64,000 nucleotides of DNA from Bacteroidales bacterium UBA6428 (GTDB lineage: Bacteria; Bacteroidota; Bacteroidia; Bacteroidales; UBA932), in NCBI GenBank assembly GCA_002437305.1, contig DJOW01000071.1, positions 50,684 through 114,683 of the forward strand, in the 5' to 3' direction. The notes under the pieces were generated by a model, which ran no database searches, was not told the origin of the DNA, and saw nothing but the letters and a program-made list of their open reading frames with translations. Both the position numbers and the translations under genes were made by a program. Below are positions 10,006 to 18,435 of the stretch, piece after piece (the first letter of the stretch is position 1; each line of letters starts with the position of its first letter).

Positions 10006-10013
10006 TAAATTTG
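10006..10013 (+). promoter_or_regulatory. -7 element for the antiporter/cysteate synthase operon
   Basis: TAAATTTG matches TAnnTTTG and lies 22 bases before the antiporter ATG. No TTG is seen at the -33 spacing. Confidence 0.45.
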
Positions 10014-10035
10014 CGGTTTGTTAATCTCATAGAGA

Positions 10036-11019
10036 ATGATTACTGAAATTCTTATCTTGATCGCAGGGCTCGCGATGGTCGTCCTCGGGGCAGACTGGCT
10101 TGTCGACGGCTCCACATCCGTGGCGAGAAAGGCTGGTCTGAGCGAGTTTGTCATCGGCCTGACCATCGTGGGAATAGGCACGTCCTCACCCGAACTCGTT
10201 GTAAGCCTTGCCGGAGCCCTGAAAGGCAACGCCGACATCGCTGTCGGCAACATCGTAGGCTCCAACATATTCAACGCACTTTTCATTCTCGGATTCACAG
10301 CCCTGGTAAGGCCTTTGGGCATGACAAGGGAAAACGTCCGGATCGACATTCCGATCAACATAATTGTCAGTGTCATCCTCATTGTTCTCGGAATGCATGC
10401 CACCCTTTTCGGAATCGGCAAGGACAACACGTTATCCAGAATGGATGGCATTGTGTTCCTGACACTTTTCGCTGCCTACATGTTCTGGTCCTTCAAGTCT
10501 GGTAAGTCGGATGAGGCAGAAACGGCGGAAAAAGATGACAGAAAACTTTGGATTGCCGCGCTGATGGTCTTGGCAGGCTTGGCCGCGCTGATTTTCGGAG
10601 GCGACATATTCGTAGACAGCGCTACAGACATAGCCCGCAGGCTCAACATCAGTGACAAATTCATAGCGGTGACAATCCTCGCAGGCGGCACCTCCATGCC
10701 CGAACTCGTCACATGTGTCGTGGCCGCCGTGAAGAAAAAGGGACAGCTCGCGCTTGGAAACATCCTGGGCTCAAACATCTGCAACATACTACTGATCCTT
10801 GGAGCGTCGGCCCTTGTCTATAGACCGCTTCCTGGTTCACCGTCAGGACTTTCATTCGCCAACATGACCTTTGTGGACCTCGGCATACTGCTTCTTGGCG
10901 CCATTCTCATCTGGATCAGCGCATTCACCGGCAAGGGAAGAAAACTGGACAGGATTGAGGGCCTGGCATTCATAGCATGCTTCGCAGGCTACATGGCATG
11001 GCTTATTAAAAATCTTTAA
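10036..11019 (+). CDS. Calcium/sodium antiporter, CaCA family (YrbG-like)
   Basis: This 327-residue inner-membrane protein is an inverted duplication of five-helix units. Each half carries the alpha-repeat signature: GTSSPELVVSLAGA with GNIVGSNIFN, and GGTSMPELVTCVVAA with GNILGSNICN. The acidic residues in these repeats bind Ca2+/Na+ in the family. It probably extrudes calcium in exchange for sodium or protons. Only 24 bases separate it from the cysteate synthase, so the two look cotranscribed, though no functional link is obvious. Confidence 0.9.
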   Translation: MITEILILIAGLAMVVLGADWLVDGSTSVARKAGLSEFVIGLTIVGIGTSSPELVVSLAGALKGNADIAVGNIVGSNIFNALFILGFTALVRPLGMTRENVRIDIPINIIVSVILIVLGMHATLFGIGKDNTLSRMDGIVFLTLFAAYMFWSFKSGKSDEAETAEKDDRKLWIAALMVLAGLAALIFGGDIFVDSATDIARRLNISDKFIAVTILAGGTSMPELVTCVVAAVKKKGQLALGNILGSNICNILLILGASALVYRPLPGSPSGLSFANMTFVDLGILLLGAILIWISAFTGKGRKLDRIEGLAFIACFAGYMAWLIKNL

Positions 11020-11043
11020 TGAATATTTCAACACATAATACCG

Positions 11044-12327
11044 ATGAAATTCAAACCAACAAATTACCAGCTAATGAACGTCGGCACGGGAAAGGTTTTT
11101 CAGGATGCCGGCTGGACTCTGGCGGATCCGGAGGCTGGCGCGCCGTCATTGGTGCGGGCCGTGTATGAGAATGAGAAGTTCAGCCCTCGCGAGGACCTAA
11201 AGGGGCTTTACAGATACGCCGAATGGCTTCCAGTCAACAGGACGTTGAAGAATTCCCATGCCCCGGTCACCTATAAGAGCAAGGGTCTGGCAGAACTTCT
11301 CGGAATGGACAATCTGTTCATAACCCTGTCAGGGTACGTCCCCAAGCGTGGCGCCAAGATGGAGACATGCTCCTTCAAAGAGACGGAGGCGTTCTCCGTC
11401 TGCGCAAGGCTGCCGAAAAACGACAAGCGCATCCTTGTTGTCCAGTCAGCCGGCAACACCGCAAGGGCTTTCGCCCGCGTCTGCTCGGACAACGACATCC
11501 CTATAGTCATATGTATCCCCAATGACAACATCAGCGACCTGTGGTTCCTCAAAAGGCTCAAGCCATGCGTCAAGGTGATCGCCACACCTAACGGGACCGA
11601 CTATTACGATGCCATAGCCCTTGGAGAAAAGCTATGCAAGGACCCACGCTATCTTGCCGAGGGAGGCGCCAAGAATGTCGCAAGAAGAGACGGCATGGGC
11701 ACCACGCTGCTGAGTGCGGTTGAAGTCATCGGAAGGATTCCTGACGCTTATTTCCAGGCTGTAGGCAGCGGAACAGGCGCGATCGCGGCCTGGGAGAACG
11801 CATGCAGGCTTGCCAAGGACGGACGCTTCGGAGAGAACAAGATGAGGGTGTACTGTTCCCAGAACGCGCCGTTCACCTTAATGTACGACTCATGGAAAGC
11901 CGGTTCGAGGGATCTCGTTCCGATCACCCCGGAAGAGTCCAGAAAGGACTCCGAGGTGATTCTCGCCAAGGTGCTTTCCAACAGAAAGCCACCTTACAGC
12001 CTTGCCGGCGGCCTGTTCGACACTCTTAAGGAATCCAACGGGGATTTCTTCAAGGTGACAAACGACGACATAGTCTACTGGATGCTTCAGTTCTTCAACA
12101 AGGAAGGCTATGACATTTTCCCTGCGGCTGCCACCGCTGTTGCGGCATTGAAGAAGGCTCTTGAGGATGGTTCTGTCAAGAAAAATGAGACGGTCATGCT
12201 CAACATCACAGGCGCGGGCATGCTCAACGCCACCAGCAAGGGCTTCGAGCTTAAGCAGCCTGACCTGATCCTCAGCACGGAGCTTTCCTCGGAGGAAGTC
12301 ATAGCCAGCGTGGACAGACTGTTCTAA
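11044..12327 (+). CDS. Cysteate synthase (threonine-synthase-like PLP enzyme)
   Basis: The 427-residue protein is a fold-type II PLP enzyme resembling threonine synthase. The likely Schiff-base lysine is Lys112 in CSFKETEAF, and the phosphate-binding loop region is VGSGTGAIAAW. It fits the cysteate synthase family, which makes L-cysteate from O-phosphoserine and sulfite. Methanogens use cysteate for coenzyme M. In Bacteroidota it feeds capnine and sulfonolipid synthesis through a cysteate acyltransferase, which is not seen in this window. A true threonine synthase is the alternative, but the N-terminal region differs from that family. Confidence 0.72.
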   Translation: MKFKPTNYQLMNVGTGKVFQDAGWTLADPEAGAPSLVRAVYENEKFSPREDLKGLYRYAEWLPVNRTLKNSHAPVTYKSKGLAELLGMDNLFITLSGYVPKRGAKMETCSFKETEAFSVCARLPKNDKRILVVQSAGNTARAFARVCSDNDIPIVICIPNDNISDLWFLKRLKPCVKVIATPNGTDYYDAIALGEKLCKDPRYLAEGGAKNVARRDGMGTTLLSAVEVIGRIPDAYFQAVGSGTGAIAAWENACRLAKDGRFGENKMRVYCSQNAPFTLMYDSWKAGSRDLVPITPEESRKDSEVILAKVLSNRKPPYSLAGGLFDTLKESNGDFFKVTNDDIVYWMLQFFNKEGYDIFPAAATAVAALKKALEDGSVKKNETVMLNITGAGMLNATSKGFELKQPDLILSTELSSEEVIASVDRLF

Positions 12328-12354
12328 ATCATCTCACAGCCTTCAACAGGCTTT

Positions 12355-12413
12355 AAAAAAAGACACAGGTTTCTCAATTATTGCGCGTTTACAAAAATTG
12401 AGAAACCTGTGTC
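12355..12413 (-). terminator. Rho-independent terminator for the acyltransferase gene
   Basis: Perfect 18-base inverted repeats lie at 12362-12379 and 12396-12413 around a 16-base loop. On the minus strand the stem is followed by seven T residues, so it best terminates leftward transcription. The stem could also stop the convergent cysteate synthase transcript. Confidence 0.85.
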
Positions 12414-12510
12414 TTCGCTGTATATACTGATTCCTTAAAATGCAAAAAAATAAGAATAACACAAATGTTAACAATAGAAACTATTTTGTTTTACTATTTG
12501 CAAAACAGCT

Positions 12511-13683
12511 TCATTCGTACCTTAGAGGCTCTCCTGAGACAAGTCGCTCCTTGGACACGACAGGATTGGAATAAATTCGAAGGAAGATGTCCTTCAGCTC
12601 CGCGCGGTTGAGCCTGCGCTCAACTTTGTCAAGTTTATGCTCGGTGTACTCTGTAAATTTTTCCACATCCTCCGGAGTGTACAGCTCCGCGTACTTGTAG
12701 CTGTGATTGACAAGATCGTAGGCGATGTAGTTAGTCTTCCATAATTGGTATCCGGCAATGATCCTCTTGTCAATCGCATGCCGGATGGCCTGATAACGGT
12801 CGTTCTTGTCGCAACGGGAAGCCAGCTCGATCTCCTCAGTAGACAAAGGCAGACCGAAATTCAAGTGGACATTGCCTTTCTGCTGGCGGATTCCGATCAC
12901 TATGCTGTGCAAGTCCTCAGTTCGGGTCTTGACGTATTTCTGGGTCCTGGAAATAAGGATCTCGCGCGCTTTACGGATGTCGCACGGCTCATATTCATAA
13001 GAGATGCTGAGAGGCACAATGTTCAGCTCGGAGAAATTCTCCTTAAATGACTTAGTACCGCTCATGTCGAGCATCTTAAGCAGTCCCTGCTCTGTGGTGT
13101 CTATCCCATCTTTAGTCCGCCCCTGCCTCTGGGCCAGCCAGATAGAGGATTTACCGGAAGTGATTGTCTGGCGGATGTACTTGGACAGAACCTGTGACGA
13201 CAGGTACAACTCCCTGGCGGAGATGCCACGGATCACCCGTATCATCCTGTTGGAGCGGAGAAGGTATTCGACCGTCTTGCTCTGCTTGATGAGATTGTCA
13301 CCAACGCAGATCTCTGTCATCGGAATACCGTTCCTGAACAGGACCAGCTGGGTTATGGCCGGATCTAGAATGATGTCCCTGTGGTTGGACATGGCCAAGA
13401 ACTTGCCTTTGAGCTCTTTGATGTAGCTTATGCCATCGTAGGAGAAATTGTGTATTGTATTGTCCATGACCCAGGTCACTGCCTTGTTCATCACAATCTC
13501 CTGAAACTCATCAATGCTGTGGACACCTTTCAGGGCGTTCCGAAGATAGGTTATCGGCTCGTCGGGGAAAAGATATTCGGAAATCGCTAGTACAGCGGGA
13601 TGGTTGGCGACCTTGTTCAGGGCCTCAACCGCTTCGGCATCATTATAAGGACAGATGCTCTCAAATTCAGATGAATCAGCCAT
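12511..13683 (-). CDS. PlsC-like glycerolipid acyltransferase family protein
   Basis: This 390-residue protein has acyltransferase motif I as NHRDIILDPA (near residue 117) and a later motif WLAQRQGRTKDG. It resembles 1-acylglycerol-3-phosphate acyltransferases. The spacing of His and Asp in motif I (HRDIILD) differs by one from the usual HX4D if the last Asp is counted. The N-terminal 90 residues and C-terminal 150 residues have no recognisable domain. It probably acylates a membrane lipid precursor at the inner membrane. It faces the cysteate synthase gene tail to tail, so a role in aminolipid or sulfonolipid acylation is conceivable but unproven. Confidence 0.68.
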   Translation of the reverse strand: MADSSEFESICPYNDAEAVEALNKVANHPAVLAISEYLFPDEPITYLRNALKGVHSIDEFQEIVMNKAVTWVMDNTIHNFSYDGISYIKELKGKFLAMSNHRDIILDPAITQLVLFRNGIPMTEICVGDNLIKQSKTVEYLLRSNRMIRVIRGISARELYLSSQVLSKYIRQTITSGKSSIWLAQRQGRTKDGIDTTEQGLLKMLDMSGTKSFKENFSELNIVPLSISYEYEPCDIRKAREILISRTQKYVKTRTEDLHSIVIGIRQQKGNVHLNFGLPLSTEEIELASRCDKNDRYQAIRHAIDKRIIAGYQLWKTNYIAYDLVNHSYKYAELYTPEDVEKFTEYTEHKLDKVERRLNRAELKDIFLRIYSNPVVSKERLVSGEPLRYE

Positions 13684-13709
13684 AATAAACCAATCATTTG
13701 TTATCTATG

Positions 13710-13740
13710 CAAAAGTAAGCAATTTGCTTATAATCCGCAA
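13710..13740 (-). promoter_or_regulatory. Promoter of the acyltransferase gene
   Basis: On the minus strand TACTTTTG at 13710-13717 matches the -7 consensus and TTG at 13738-13740 lies 20 bases upstream. The leader would be roughly 20 bases. Confidence 0.65.
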
Positions 13741-13760
13741 TGGGTTCTATAACACAATAA

Positions 13761-14984
13761 CTACACAACCTGCGATTCTCTCCGGAAAAGAAGCGAACTG
13801 TCTCCGTAGCTGAGGAAACGGAAGCCGTGTCCGAGCGCATAATCATAAATGGCCTTCCAGTCCCCTCCAACAAACGCGGAAACCAACAGAATCAGAGTGC
13901 TTTCAGGTTGATGGAAATTTGTGATCAAGATATCCACCAGCCTGAAACGGAAACCCGGCACAATAATGATCCTTGTGCCGACTTTGAGCTCATCCAGTCC
14001 TTTGCCCTCCAAATAAGCGATCAGAGCGTCAAGAGACTCTTCAGTTGAATATGAGTACTCTCGCTCATATGGCGCCCATTGGCCAACATCCTCAGGCATG
14101 CCTTTCTCGATGCAGCTTACTCCCACATAGTACAAAGACTCCAAGGTACGGACGGATGTCGTTCCGACCGCGATCAATTTTCCTTTATTGGCGCGTATGC
14201 GCTTCAGAAGATCAAGCCTGACCACGAACGGCTCCCTGTGCATCGGGTGATCCGCAACGTCCGAGCTTTTGACTGGAAGAAAGGTTCCGGCTCCGACATG
14301 GAGGCAGACATTCCCGCAGTCAATGCCCTTGGCCGCGATCGCGTCCAACACGGCCTTGGTGAAATGCAGTCCTGCGGTAGGCGCGGCGACTGAGCCTCGG
14401 ATGCGCGCGTACAGAGTCTGGTAGCGCTCCGCGTCGATAGATTCAGTTTCTCTGTTCAAGTACGGTGGGATCGGAACGGTGCCGCACAACTCGAGGACGC
14501 GGGAGAAAGGATTGCCATCCTTCCATGAAAACTCCACGACACCTGTCTCTCCGTTACGATCCACCAGACTGGCTTTCAAGTCCATAGCGGTGATCATCCC
14601 GTTCCCGTCCGGATTATATAAAGAAAGCACGTCATTCTTCCAGCGCTTTGCGTTGCCTATCACACACTTCCAACGGCAAAGCGCCGTGGAGGCGAATGCC
14701 GTGTTGTATTCAGGAGGATTGACAGGCTCAAGGCAGAATATCTCGATGTGCGCTCCCGTCTCACGCTGGAAACGCAGCCTCGCCGGCACAACCTTAGTGT
14801 CATTGAACACCATAATCGCGCCGGAAGGCAGAAGTGAAGGAATTTCCTTGAATATGAACTCATCAACCTTGCCATCCCTGTAGCGGAGGAGCTTTGACGC
14901 ATCACGCTCGGAAAGCGGATACTTTGCGATCCGCTCGTCCGGTAGAGTGTAGTTGTAGTCCTCTATTTTAACAGAAGGTATCAT
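13761..14984 (-). CDS. queA: S-adenosylmethionine:tRNA ribosyltransferase-isomerase QueA
   Basis: The 407-residue enzyme carries QueA hallmarks in order: FNDTKVVPARL, APTAGLHFT, HVGAGTFLPVK, VGTTSVRTLESL and TNFHQPESTL. It transfers and isomerises the ribosyl part of S-adenosylmethionine onto 7-aminomethyl-7-deazaguanine in tRNA, forming epoxyqueuosine at the wobble position. It is somewhat longer than the roughly 350-residue E. coli enzyme, as is usual in Bacteroidota. It has its own promoter and no operon partner here. Confidence 0.93.
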   Translation of the reverse strand: MIPSVKIEDYNYTLPDERIAKYPLSERDASKLLRYRDGKVDEFIFKEIPSLLPSGAIMVFNDTKVVPARLRFQRETGAHIEIFCLEPVNPPEYNTAFASTALCRWKCVIGNAKRWKNDVLSLYNPDGNGMITAMDLKASLVDRNGETGVVEFSWKDGNPFSRVLELCGTVPIPPYLNRETESIDAERYQTLYARIRGSVAAPTAGLHFTKAVLDAIAAKGIDCGNVCLHVGAGTFLPVKSSDVADHPMHREPFVVRLDLLKRIRANKGKLIAVGTTSVRTLESLYYVGVSCIEKGMPEDVGQWAPYEREYSYSTEESLDALIAYLEGKGLDELKVGTRIIIVPGFRFRLVDILITNFHQPESTLILLVSAFVGGDWKAIYDYALGHGFRFLSYGDSSLLFRRESQVV

Positions 14985-15009
14985 CTCATCGAGATTTTAA
15001 AATTTCATG

Positions 15010-15040
15010 CAAAGTTAACCTAAGTATAAGAAATATCAAA
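15010..15040 (-). promoter_or_regulatory. Promoter of queA
   Basis: On the minus strand TAACTTTG at 15010-15017 is the -7 box and TTTG at 15037-15040 lies 19 bases upstream. This is a textbook Bacteroidota arrangement, with a leader of roughly 20 bases. Confidence 0.7.
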
Positions 15041-15140
15041 TTTCAGAATACATTTGACCTCAGGGGCACTCGAACCCCAAGTGCTGTTTACATATATTAA
15101 ATACTTGTTTAAATATGTAAAACACATGGAAGAATATGAA

Positions 15141-15155
15141 ACAAATCACTTTTGT
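15141..15155. promoter_or_regulatory. Distal operator-like palindrome (imperfect copy)
   Basis: ACAAATCACTTTTGT differs by one base from the perfect palindrome just upstream of the XRE regulator start. The two centres are about 309 bases apart. The rest of the AT-rich 480-base gap between queA and the regulator shows no gene. Confidence 0.4.
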
Positions 15156-15414
15156 ATTATAAGATAGATTTATCACAATGTATCTCGCCGATTTAATTAC
15201 TGAATATCTGATAATTAGTATTGATCTACTATAGTTTGGTTTTATATTTAGGGAGTAAACTTCAGGCCAAGATGCGACTCTCGCTGTAATTAACGCCATA
15301 TTGAGTGACAACAAAAATAATTATCAAGCGATTATTAGTTCTTACGTAAACAGATATTCAATCAAGTTACATCAACTCGACTCCCCGTTTTACTTTTGTA
15401 ACATCGCCTCGATA

Positions 15415-15464
15415 GTTGATTTTTACAACTTATTATGCTATTTTTGTAAACAAATCACATTTGT
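15415..15464 (+). promoter_or_regulatory. Promoter and operator palindrome of the XRE regulator
   Basis: TATTTTTG at 15439-15446 is the -7 box and TTG at 15416-15418 is the -33 element, 20 bases apart. Directly downstream, ACAAATCACATTTGT at 15450-15464 is a perfect 6-3-6 palindrome over the expected transcription start. It ends one base before the ATG. A repressor bound here would block its own transcription, so autoregulation is inferred. Confidence 0.6.
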
Positions 15465-15465
15465 A

Positions 15466-15912
15466 ATGAACAACAGACTGCAGAAATTTTTGGATGCGGA
15501 GAACATCACTCAGTCACAACTGGCGGAAAAATTAGGTGTGGCCAAGGCTAGCATATCTCATATTCTGGCGGGCAGGAACAAACCCGGGTTCGACTTTATC
15601 CTAAGCATGTCACAGTGCTATCCGGATCTTAACCTCGATTGGCTGATTGCAGGGAAAGGAAAAATGTACAAGAGTTCATCGGAACCACGATCACCAGAAC
15701 CGCGCGAGAATCCCCAATCCACCAATCAAGGGGAATCAAATGGCCTGCTTTTCGAGCCACAAGAACCTGAGATCTCTTCATTAAAGGCAGAATCAGCTGG
15801 GAATAAGCCAGTAACGGAGTCCGCCCCGCCTGCGGCATCCAAACGTGCCCAGCCAAGAATCTCGAGGATTCTGGTTTTCTACGACAACGGTACGTTCAAA
15901 GAAATCGATTGA
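15466..15912 (+). CDS. XRE-family helix-turn-helix transcriptional regulator
   Basis: The start at 15466 gives 148 residues beginning MNNRLQKFLDAENITQSQLA. A longer frame opening at a TTG at 15301 would read through the promoter and is rejected. Residues 1-65 form a Cro/CI-type helix-turn-helix (ITQSQLAEKLGVAKASISHI) ending LDWLIAGKGKMYK, a common Bacteroidales pattern. Residues 66-135 are low-complexity, proline- and serine-rich linker. The tail ISRILVFYDNGTFKEID is short and could be an interaction peptide. Target genes are unknown beyond the palindrome at its own promoter. Confidence 0.8.
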   Translation: MNNRLQKFLDAENITQSQLAEKLGVAKASISHILAGRNKPGFDFILSMSQCYPDLNLDWLIAGKGKMYKSSSEPRSPEPRENPQSTNQGESNGLLFEPQEPEISSLKAESAGNKPVTESAPPAASKRAQPRISRILVFYDNGTFKEID

Positions 15913-15958
15913 TGTCATCTTTATCGGCAAAACGCTTCTGTGTTCTGCTGTTTTTGTC

Positions 15959-15966
15959 TAAATTTG
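15959..15966 (+). promoter_or_regulatory. -7 element upstream of pyrD
   Basis: TAAATTTG matches the consensus and would give a leader of about 60 bases. The leader contains a seven-base inverted repeat (15974-15980 with 16008-16014) around a 27-base loop, too weak to call an attenuator. Confidence 0.45.
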
Positions 15967-16034
15967 CCGCCGCAAGCCTCGCGTGGGAATCGCCCGATCT
16001 TTTTAGGGAGGCTTGGTTTAGATAAATACAAAAT

Positions 16035-17126
16035 ATGTATAGACAGCTCATAAGGCCACTTTTGTTCAAACTGCCTCCAGAAACAGCGCATGAACTAACC
16101 CTCAGATCTCTCAGGCTTCTGCGCCGGATCCCATTGGGTGGAAAGGTGATGAAGTCGATCTTCCGCCGAAAGACTCCTTCACTGGCAAGAGATCTGTTCG
16201 GGATCCATTTCCAGTCACCGGTCGGTCTTGCGGCCGGCCTGGACAAAAACGGCGAGTTCTACAATGAGCTCTCATGGCTTGGTTTCTCTTTTATTGAGAT
16301 AGGCTCGCTCACCCTGGAGGCCCAGCCAGGCAATCCCAAACCCCGTCTTTTCAGACTGCCTCTGGACCAGGCCATAATCAACCGGATGGGAATCAACAAC
16401 AAAGGCATTCAGAACGCAATCCGGCATATACAAAAGGATCCGCCCCGGACAATCATAGCGGCAAGCATAGCAAAAAACAGTGCAAGCGCGTCTGACGAGG
16501 AGGCCGTGGACGACTACAAAAAGGCATTCTCCTACATGTACGACTTTGTGGACATGTTCACGATCAATGTCTCATGCCCTAATGTCCACGGGCTTCAGAA
16601 TCTTCAGGACGTCACCTATCTGTCGGACATCCTTGATCCCATCCTGGATCTTCGGATCTGCTATGACATCTACAAGCCTATTCTTGTCAAGGTATCCCCT
16701 GACATTCCGGCCGAGGAACTTGATGAGATCCTTAAATACTGCATGCAGTCCGGCATAGACGGCATCGTGGCCGGGAACACGACAAGATCGCGTGACGGGC
16801 TCAAGACAGACACGGCGACAATCGCGAAAATCGGAAACGGAGGTCTATCCGGTGCCCCGCTGTTCGAAAAAAGCCTGGCTATGGTCAAGCATATCAATCA
16901 GTTCACATCCGGACGTCTTCCAGTCATCGGTGTCGGAGGCATAATGACACCGGAACAGGCTCAGAAGATGCTTGACGCCGGGGCCAGCTTGATAGAGATC
17001 TACACAGGACTTATCTATGAAGGTCCTTCCATAGTAAAAAAAATCAACAAGTACTTAAAATCCAGAATATCGGATAAAAACACCCAAAATAACGATGGCA
17101 AACGCTTCAATCTGTACTATCGGTGA
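16035..17126 (+). CDS. pyrD: Dihydroorotate dehydrogenase (quinone), class 2
   Basis: The 363-residue flavoprotein begins with the amphipathic membrane-associating helix of class 2 enzymes (MYRQLIRPLLFKLPPETAHE). Conserved motifs are SPVGLAAGLDKNGE, EIGSLT, RMGINNKG, the active-site NVSCPN and VGVGGI. It oxidises dihydroorotate to orotate using FMN and passes electrons to menaquinone at the inner membrane, the fourth step of UMP synthesis. Its last 32 bases overlap the start of cinA, suggesting translational coupling. Confidence 0.94.
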   Translation: MYRQLIRPLLFKLPPETAHELTLRSLRLLRRIPLGGKVMKSIFRRKTPSLARDLFGIHFQSPVGLAAGLDKNGEFYNELSWLGFSFIEIGSLTLEAQPGNPKPRLFRLPLDQAIINRMGINNKGIQNAIRHIQKDPPRTIIAASIAKNSASASDEEAVDDYKKAFSYMYDFVDMFTINVSCPNVHGLQNLQDVTYLSDILDPILDLRICYDIYKPILVKVSPDIPAEELDEILKYCMQSGIDGIVAGNTTRSRDGLKTDTATIAKIGNGGLSGAPLFEKSLAMVKHINQFTSGRLPVIGVGGIMTPEQAQKMLDAGASLIEIYTGLIYEGPSIVKKINKYLKSRISDKNTQNNDGKRFNLYYR

Positions 17127-18363
17127 TGAGATCCTGATCGGCCAGATAATCGACACGAACTCGTCCAACATTTCCGCCGCCCTGGAAGAAGCAGGCGTGA
17201 AAGTCACAAGGATGCTCTCATTTGGAGACGACCATGACGAAATTGTCAGCAACCTGACAAATGAGCTTCTTCATAATGAGATAGTAATCTCCACCGGAGG
17301 CCTTGGCCCGACCAAGGACGACATCACCAAAGCCGCGCTTTCGGAGATTTCCGGAAGCAAAGGTTACGTGACGGACAGCAGGCAGCTCAAAATTGTCCAT
17401 GAGATCCTTCATGCCAGAGGGCTTGATGTCCTCGAGATAAACAAGGCCCAGGCTCTTGTCCCAGACACATGCGAGGTGATTGTCAATCATCTGGGTACCG
17501 CTCCGATCATGGTTTTCCGTTTTCCGGAGGAACGGTTCGGCCACGCAGCCACCCTCTATGCCCTTCCCGGTGTCCCGTTCGAGGCTCTCGGTGCGGTTCC
17601 GGACGTGATAAAGGACATCAAGGAGCACTACGTGCTCACTGACATATTCCATAAATGTGTGATGGTCTTTGGTCTGGCCGAATCGGCGCTTTCCGGAAAA
17701 ATAGCGTCTTGGGAGGATGGCCTTCCGGCGGACATGCATCTTGCCTACCTTCCCAATCCCCTGACCGGAGTCCGTCTGCGGCTCTCGATCTATGGCGGAG
17801 ACAGGGAGGAGGAGGAAAAGCGCATTGACGGTGAATTCGCCCGCCTGAGTCCAATTCTTGGTAACATGATATATTCCTTCAAGGATGACACATTGGAGAA
17901 TGCAGTGGGTACATTGCTGCGTGGCACAGGACAGACAGTCAGCGCCGCGGAATCATGCACGGGAGGCAGGATCTCCTCTCTGCTGACCTCCGTTCCCGGA
18001 GCTTCCGAGTATTATCTCGGCTCCGTCACATCCTACGCGGTCGCCGTAAAGGAAAAGGTGCTCAGGGTGCCTGAGGAAACAATCAATGACTATGGGGTGG
18101 TAAGTTCGGAAGTTGCCGCCGCAATGGCAGAAGGAGTCAGGAAACTGACTGGAAGCACTTACGCGGTCTCGACCACAGGACTGGCAGGCCCTGGAGGCGA
18201 TGAGCGAAACCCCGTAGGCACAGTCTGGATAGGAGTCTCCGGCCCTAACGGAACCAAAACCATAAAAAAAGTCTATAAGAATGACAGGAAAAGAAACATA
18301 GACAGGTTTGCGGCAGCGGCACTCGATGAACTCAGACAAACAATTCTAAAAGACCGTAACTAA
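17095..18363 (+). CDS. cinA: CinA family protein (nicotinamide-nucleotide amidohydrolase)
   Basis: The 422-residue protein joins an N-terminal molybdopterin-binding-like domain (IGDEILIGQIIDTNSS, STGGLGPTKDD) to a C-terminal CinA deamidase domain (AAESCTGGRISSLLT, TGLAGPGGDERNPVG). The C-terminal domain deamidates NMN to nicotinic acid mononucleotide in pyridine nucleotide recycling. The N-terminal domain can have ADP-ribose pyrophosphatase activity. It overlaps pyrD and ends just before a hairpin shared with the convergent dipeptidase. Confidence 0.92.
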   Translation: MANASICTIGDEILIGQIIDTNSSNISAALEEAGVKVTRMLSFGDDHDEIVSNLTNELLHNEIVISTGGLGPTKDDITKAALSEISGSKGYVTDSRQLKIVHEILHARGLDVLEINKAQALVPDTCEVIVNHLGTAPIMVFRFPEERFGHAATLYALPGVPFEALGAVPDVIKDIKEHYVLTDIFHKCVMVFGLAESALSGKIASWEDGLPADMHLAYLPNPLTGVRLRLSIYGGDREEEEKRIDGEFARLSPILGNMIYSFKDDTLENAVGTLLRGTGQTVSAAESCTGGRISSLLTSVPGASEYYLGSVTSYAVAVKEKVLRVPEETINDYGVVSSEVAAAMAEGVRKLTGSTYAVSTTGLAGPGGDERNPVGTVWIGVSGPNGTKTIKKVYKNDRKRNIDRFAAAALDELRQTILKDRN

Positions 18364-18375
18364 AAATATATCAAC

Positions 18376-18430
18376 AAGGGCAACAAATAGGTTTCTATGT
18401 TTAACATATTTGTTACCCTTATTGATTTAG
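18376..18430. terminator. Hairpin between convergent cinA and dipeptidase genes
   Basis: Thirteen-base arms at 18376-18388 and 18418-18430 pair with one mismatch around a 29-base loop. The position between two gene ends suggests a bidirectional terminator, though neither side has a long T tract. Confidence 0.6.
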
Positions 18431-18435
18431 ACATT

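Noticed and set aside
15045..15085. T-arm-like sequence GGGGTTCGAGTGCCCC on the minus strand, suggesting a tRNA end or attachment site
   Set aside because: The loop has eight bases instead of seven, and no anticodon arm, D arm or matching acceptor stem lies upstream. No integrase or second copy is present.
15967..16034. Possible attenuator or riboswitch in the pyrD leader
   Set aside because: Only a seven-base stem with a 27-base loop is present, with no T tract or leader peptide.
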